NCBI RefSeq assembly: GCF_032484785.1
Contig: NZ_JAUETR010000002.1
Span: 1,364,001 to 1,428,000 of the forward strand
Length of the DNA stretch: 64,000 bases
Source of the DNA: Bradyrhizobium sp. SZCCHNS1050
Lineage (GTDB): Bacteria > Pseudomonadota > Alphaproteobacteria > Rhizobiales > Xanthobacteraceae
Direction of reading: 5' to 3'
Of this stretch, positions 61,634 through 64,000 are shown one piece after another. Position 1 is the stretch's first letter; every line of letters starts with the position of its first letter. The notes below the pieces were generated by a model that did not search any database, was not told the origin of the DNA, and was given only the letters and a program-made list of their open reading frames with translations. Made by a program: the position numbers and the translations under genes.

Positions 61634-62620
61634 TCAATGTGAGCCGGTCAGCGGCGTGATCGGACTGCCGTCGGGAGCAAACGCGGCGACCTGATCCGAG
61701 ATGACGAACGACGTGAGATCGCGCCCGACCACGAGCGGGCCCTGATAGCTCGTCCGCGTGCGCGCGATCAGCGCCTCTTCGGGCACGTCCTGGACCGGCT
61801 TCACGGTGGCGAACACGATGTGCGAGTAGACCGCCAGCTTCGGCTTCGCCTCGGTGAAGATCCTGCCGGCCTCCTCCGGCGAGGTGTGATGGTCCTCGAT
61901 CGCACGATAGTTCGGATAGGTCTTGATCAGTTCGGGATCGATCACCGCCACCTCGTGGATCAGAAGATCGGCGCCCTCCGCCGCCTTCTCCACCCGCGGA
62001 TCGGGCTTGGTGTCGCCGGACAGCACGACCTTCTTGCCGTCGAATTCGACGACATAGCCGAGCGCCGGCTTGATCTTCTCGCCGTGATTGACCTCGATGG
62101 CGCTCACCCTGACGCCGTTGCGCTCGTAGACGACGCCGGGCCCGATGTCGGCCGCGGCGAAGGCGACGCCTTCCGGCGGATAGTGCTCGTCATCGATGCG
62201 GATGCGGATGTCCTCGAAGAAGGCCTTGGTGAGATTCTCCGTCATCGCCACTGTCCCCTTCGGTCCGAACACGACCATCGGCCCCTTGCGCGAGGCCCAG
62301 GGCGTGCCGATCCAGCCGCTCAGCCACATGTCGGGCAGTCCCACCACGTGATCGGAATGCAGATGGGTGAGGAAATGCGCGGTGATGCTGCCGAGCGGGA
62401 TGCTCTTCTGGAACAGGCGGATCGTGGAGCCGCGTCCGAGGTCGAACAGCAGCCGCTCAGGCCCGGCCTCGATCAGGGTCGAGGCGCTGAAGCTCGACAG
62501 CCGCGGCGTCGGCGTGCCTGTCCCGAGCAGGGTCACCTTCATCTCGGCTGCCGCGGCCGGCGGCGATCCAGCCACCACGCAGACCACGACCGCCACGACG
62601 GCTCCCAACAAGCTCCGCAT
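61634..62620 (-). CDS. Exported metallo-beta-lactamase-fold hydrolase
   Basis: 328 residues from the ATG at 62620, with GGGAG 6 bases upstream. A signal peptide (about 1-25) is followed by the MBL core with the zinc motif HLHSDH (86-91). Further metal ligands lie in HGEKIKPALGY, LSGDTKPD and the late HIVFATV. The sequence is of the RNase Z/arylsulfatase-like branch (KVTLLGTGTPTPR start), but the signal peptide places it outside the cytosol, so tRNA processing is unlikely. The substrate is unknown. Confidence 0.88.
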   Translation of the reverse strand: MRSLLGAVVAVVVCVVAGSPPAAAAEMKVTLLGTGTPTPRLSSFSASTLIEAGPERLLFDLGRGSTIRLFQKSIPLGSITAHFLTHLHSDHVVGLPDMWLSGWIGTPWASRKGPMVVFGPKGTVAMTENLTKAFFEDIRIRIDDEHYPPEGVAFAAADIGPGVVYERNGVRVSAIEVNHGEKIKPALGYVVEFDGKKVVLSGDTKPDPRVEKAAEGADLLIHEVAVIDPELIKTYPNYRAIEDHHTSPEEAGRIFTEAKPKLAVYSHIVFATVKPVQDVPEEALIARTRTSYQGPLVVGRDLTSFVISDQVAAFAPDGSPITPLTGSH

Positions 62621-62803
62621 GAACGTCTCTCCCATCTCCGTTGGCGTCATTGGCGCGATGTCGCGCCTGCCCATTCTATCAGCTCGTCATGGCCCGCGGC
62701 AGAGTGCTGCAGGAGCACAACGTAACGCTGAATTAACCGTGAAGGACTTAGTTTCAACACTGGATCATCCGGCACGCTAAGAGCCGGCTTTGAGTGGCGA
62801 AAC

Positions 62804-63418
62804 ATGGCGTTGCCGAACAAAAAACTCTCTCTTCCGGCCGCCGAGGAGCGCCGCCGTTTCCAGCGGGTCAAGGTCCACCTGCTCGGCCGCTACATGCTGC
62901 CCGACCGGCGCGAGTTTCCCTGCCAGGTGATCAACATGTCGCCGGGCGGGCTGGCGCTGCTCGCGCCCGGCATCGGCAATGTCGGCGACCGCGTGATCGC
63001 CTATCTCGACCATATCGGCCGCGTCGAGGGCAAGATCACCCGCATCATCGACAATGGCTTCGCCATGACGATCGGCGCCACCGCGCGCAAGCGCGACAAG
63101 CTCGCCGCGCAGCTGACCTGGCTCGCCAACCGCGACATCCTCAATCTGCCGGAGGATCGCCGCCACGACCGTATCATTCCGCGCAACCCGATCGCGGTGC
63201 TGACGCTCGAGGACGGCACCAAGATGACCTGCCGCATCATCGACATGTCGCTGTCGGGCGCGGCGATTGCGGCCGAGACCAGGCCGCCGCTGAAATCGCA
63301 GGTCATGCTCGGCCGCGTCCAGGCGCGCGTGGTGCGAAATCTCGAAGGCGGCTTCGCGATCGAGTTCACGCACGCCCAGCTCGCCGAAACGCTCGAAGAC
63401 AGCGTTACCGCGCGGTAA
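62804..63418 (+). CDS. Tandem PilZ domain protein (c-di-GMP receptor)
   Basis: 204 residues. Two PilZ domains are visible, each with the full c-di-GMP signature. The first has R17-x3-R21 (RRFQR) and NMSPGG (44-49); the second has R119-x3-R123 (RRHDR) and DMSLSG (147-152). There is no other domain and no signal. Such proteins change conformation on binding c-di-GMP and act on a partner. The next gene on the same strand encodes a LapG-family protease, separated by about 330 bases. Confidence 0.9.
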   Translation: MALPNKKLSLPAAEERRRFQRVKVHLLGRYMLPDRREFPCQVINMSPGGLALLAPGIGNVGDRVIAYLDHIGRVEGKITRIIDNGFAMTIGATARKRDKLAAQLTWLANRDILNLPEDRRHDRIIPRNPIAVLTLEDGTKMTCRIIDMSLSGAAIAAETRPPLKSQVMLGRVQARVVRNLEGGFAIEFTHAQLAETLEDSVTAR

Positions 63419-63750
63419 AGCCGCAAGCCTCTGAAATCCCGCAACTTCACGGAGCACACGGCGTCCGCCACCACGGGCGCCGTGTGGCGTTCGGCCAGCG
63501 CACAGGTGATCCGGCGCAGTTAATAGTTGACGGGAAAAGCGCAGGGGACCCTGCAACGGCAGTGGTTCCCGGCTTAATGCAGCGCATTCGATTCAACCGC
63601 GAATGATTCAAATTTTAGCTAGATTCGATTCAAGTGAAAGTCGAATAAGCCCTTTGTTTTACTTGGATTTGCGTCAAATCCATCGTGGCGATTTAGCGGC
63701 AGCGAAAAATCTTTGTGAGACACATGGTCCCAACGAAAACGGGGGCCAAA
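63419..63750. other. Upstream region of the second LapG-family gene
   Basis: No gene is seen. ATTCGATTCAA occurs as a direct repeat at 63586-63596 and 63623-63633. TGGATTTG-CGT-CAAATCCA (63664-63682) is a perfect 8-bp-arm palindrome. The segment 63580-63700 is AT-rich, so these are likely promoter and operator elements. Confidence 0.5.
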
Positions 63751-64000
63751 ATGGTCAAGCGGACGGGACAGGCAACGGGGTGGGCGGTCGCAGCCTTCCT
63801 GATGGCGATGGGCGGGATGGCGCATGCCGGTGATGACCGGGTGCTCTATGCGAGCCTGGGCGACACCGCACGGGCGCCGATCGGCTGGGTCGAGTTCTGC
63901 ACCGAGGCGCCCGAGGAATGCCGCGGCGGCGCGTCGCAGCCCCGCGACATCGTGCTGTCCCAGACCGCCTGGCGCGATCTGCTAAAGGTCAATCGCTGGG
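63751..64000 (+). CDS. Second transglutaminase-like cysteine protease (BTLCP), partial
   Basis: The first 83 residues are visible; the rest is outside the window. A start at 63724 (9 codons earlier) is also possible. The signal peptide ends near AHA-GD. The mature part begins ARAPIGWVEFCTEAPEECRGG, followed by IVLSQTAWRDLLKVN, which is the typical N-terminal region of the BTLCP/DUF920 family, before the GDCEDY active site. It is thus a paralogue of the LapG-like protein at 8085-9068. The assignment rests on this N-terminal block only. Confidence 0.7.
   Translation, partial: MVKRTGQATGWAVAAFLMAMGGMAHAGDDRVLYASLGDTARAPIGWVEFCTEAPEECRGGASQPRDIVLSQTAWRDLLKVNRW

Noticed and set aside
61634..62620. 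Ribonuclease Z
   Set aside because: The start of the domain is similar, but a clear signal peptide places the protein outside the cytosol.

Overview
The window looks like chromosomal DNA of a Bradyrhizobium-type alphaproteobacterium (Nitrobacteraceae). This rests on high GC, an Omp25/Omp31-like small porin with a characteristic N-terminus, single-domain PAS_5 and DUF2336 proteins, and several families of palindromic intergenic repeats that I associate with this genus. The species call is an inference from style, not from a database match.

Left part (1-14.8 kb, all on the minus strand): a giant repeat adhesin whose C-terminus lies outside the window, a small MliC-like secreted protein, a LapG-like transglutaminase-type cysteine protease, and a complete type I secretion system (HlyD adaptor, C39-like-domain ABC exporter, TolC-like outer membrane protein). 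The adhesin carries a PAAG motif at residues 120-123. That is the kind of site, at the kind of position, that LapG proteases cut in LapA-type adhesins. The locus therefore reads as a Lap-like surface adhesion module, but no LapD is encoded in the window. A second protease of the same family starts at the right edge (63.75 kb), next to a tandem PilZ protein.

15-29 kb: tRNA-Tyr, rlmB, several small secreted proteins of unknown function, tRNA-Thr, a DUF2147 protein, a DUF3313-type lipoprotein gene broken by two frameshifts behind a TetR regulator, a small porin, a TPR protein, a beta-lactamase-fold hydrolase and an S10 peptidase. 29-38 kb: a FecR-like protein paired with a CHASE2 adenylate cyclase, nadK, a CheY-like receiver, an Hpt protein, a DUF2336 protein and a lytic transglycosylase. 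37-51 kb is housekeeping and transport: hisI, folE, an IscU-like scaffold, yidD, two ClpP-fold periplasmic proteins, an APC permease, an MFS exporter with a sharp palindromic operator, and thrS. 51-64 kb: a winged-helix protein divergent from a nitroreductase, a PAS-GGDEF-EAL protein, a repeat-rich gap, a stand-alone sigma-70 region 1.1 protein, a patatin, a CBS protein, a rhomboid protease, a PAS_5 protein, a metallo-beta-lactamase-fold hydrolase, a tandem PilZ protein and the partial second LapG-family gene.

The themes that recur are cell-surface adhesion and cyclic-nucleotide signalling: Lap-like secretion and proteolysis, a GGDEF/EAL enzyme, a PilZ effector and a cAMP-type cyclase. Regulatory links between them are plausible but not shown by the sequence.
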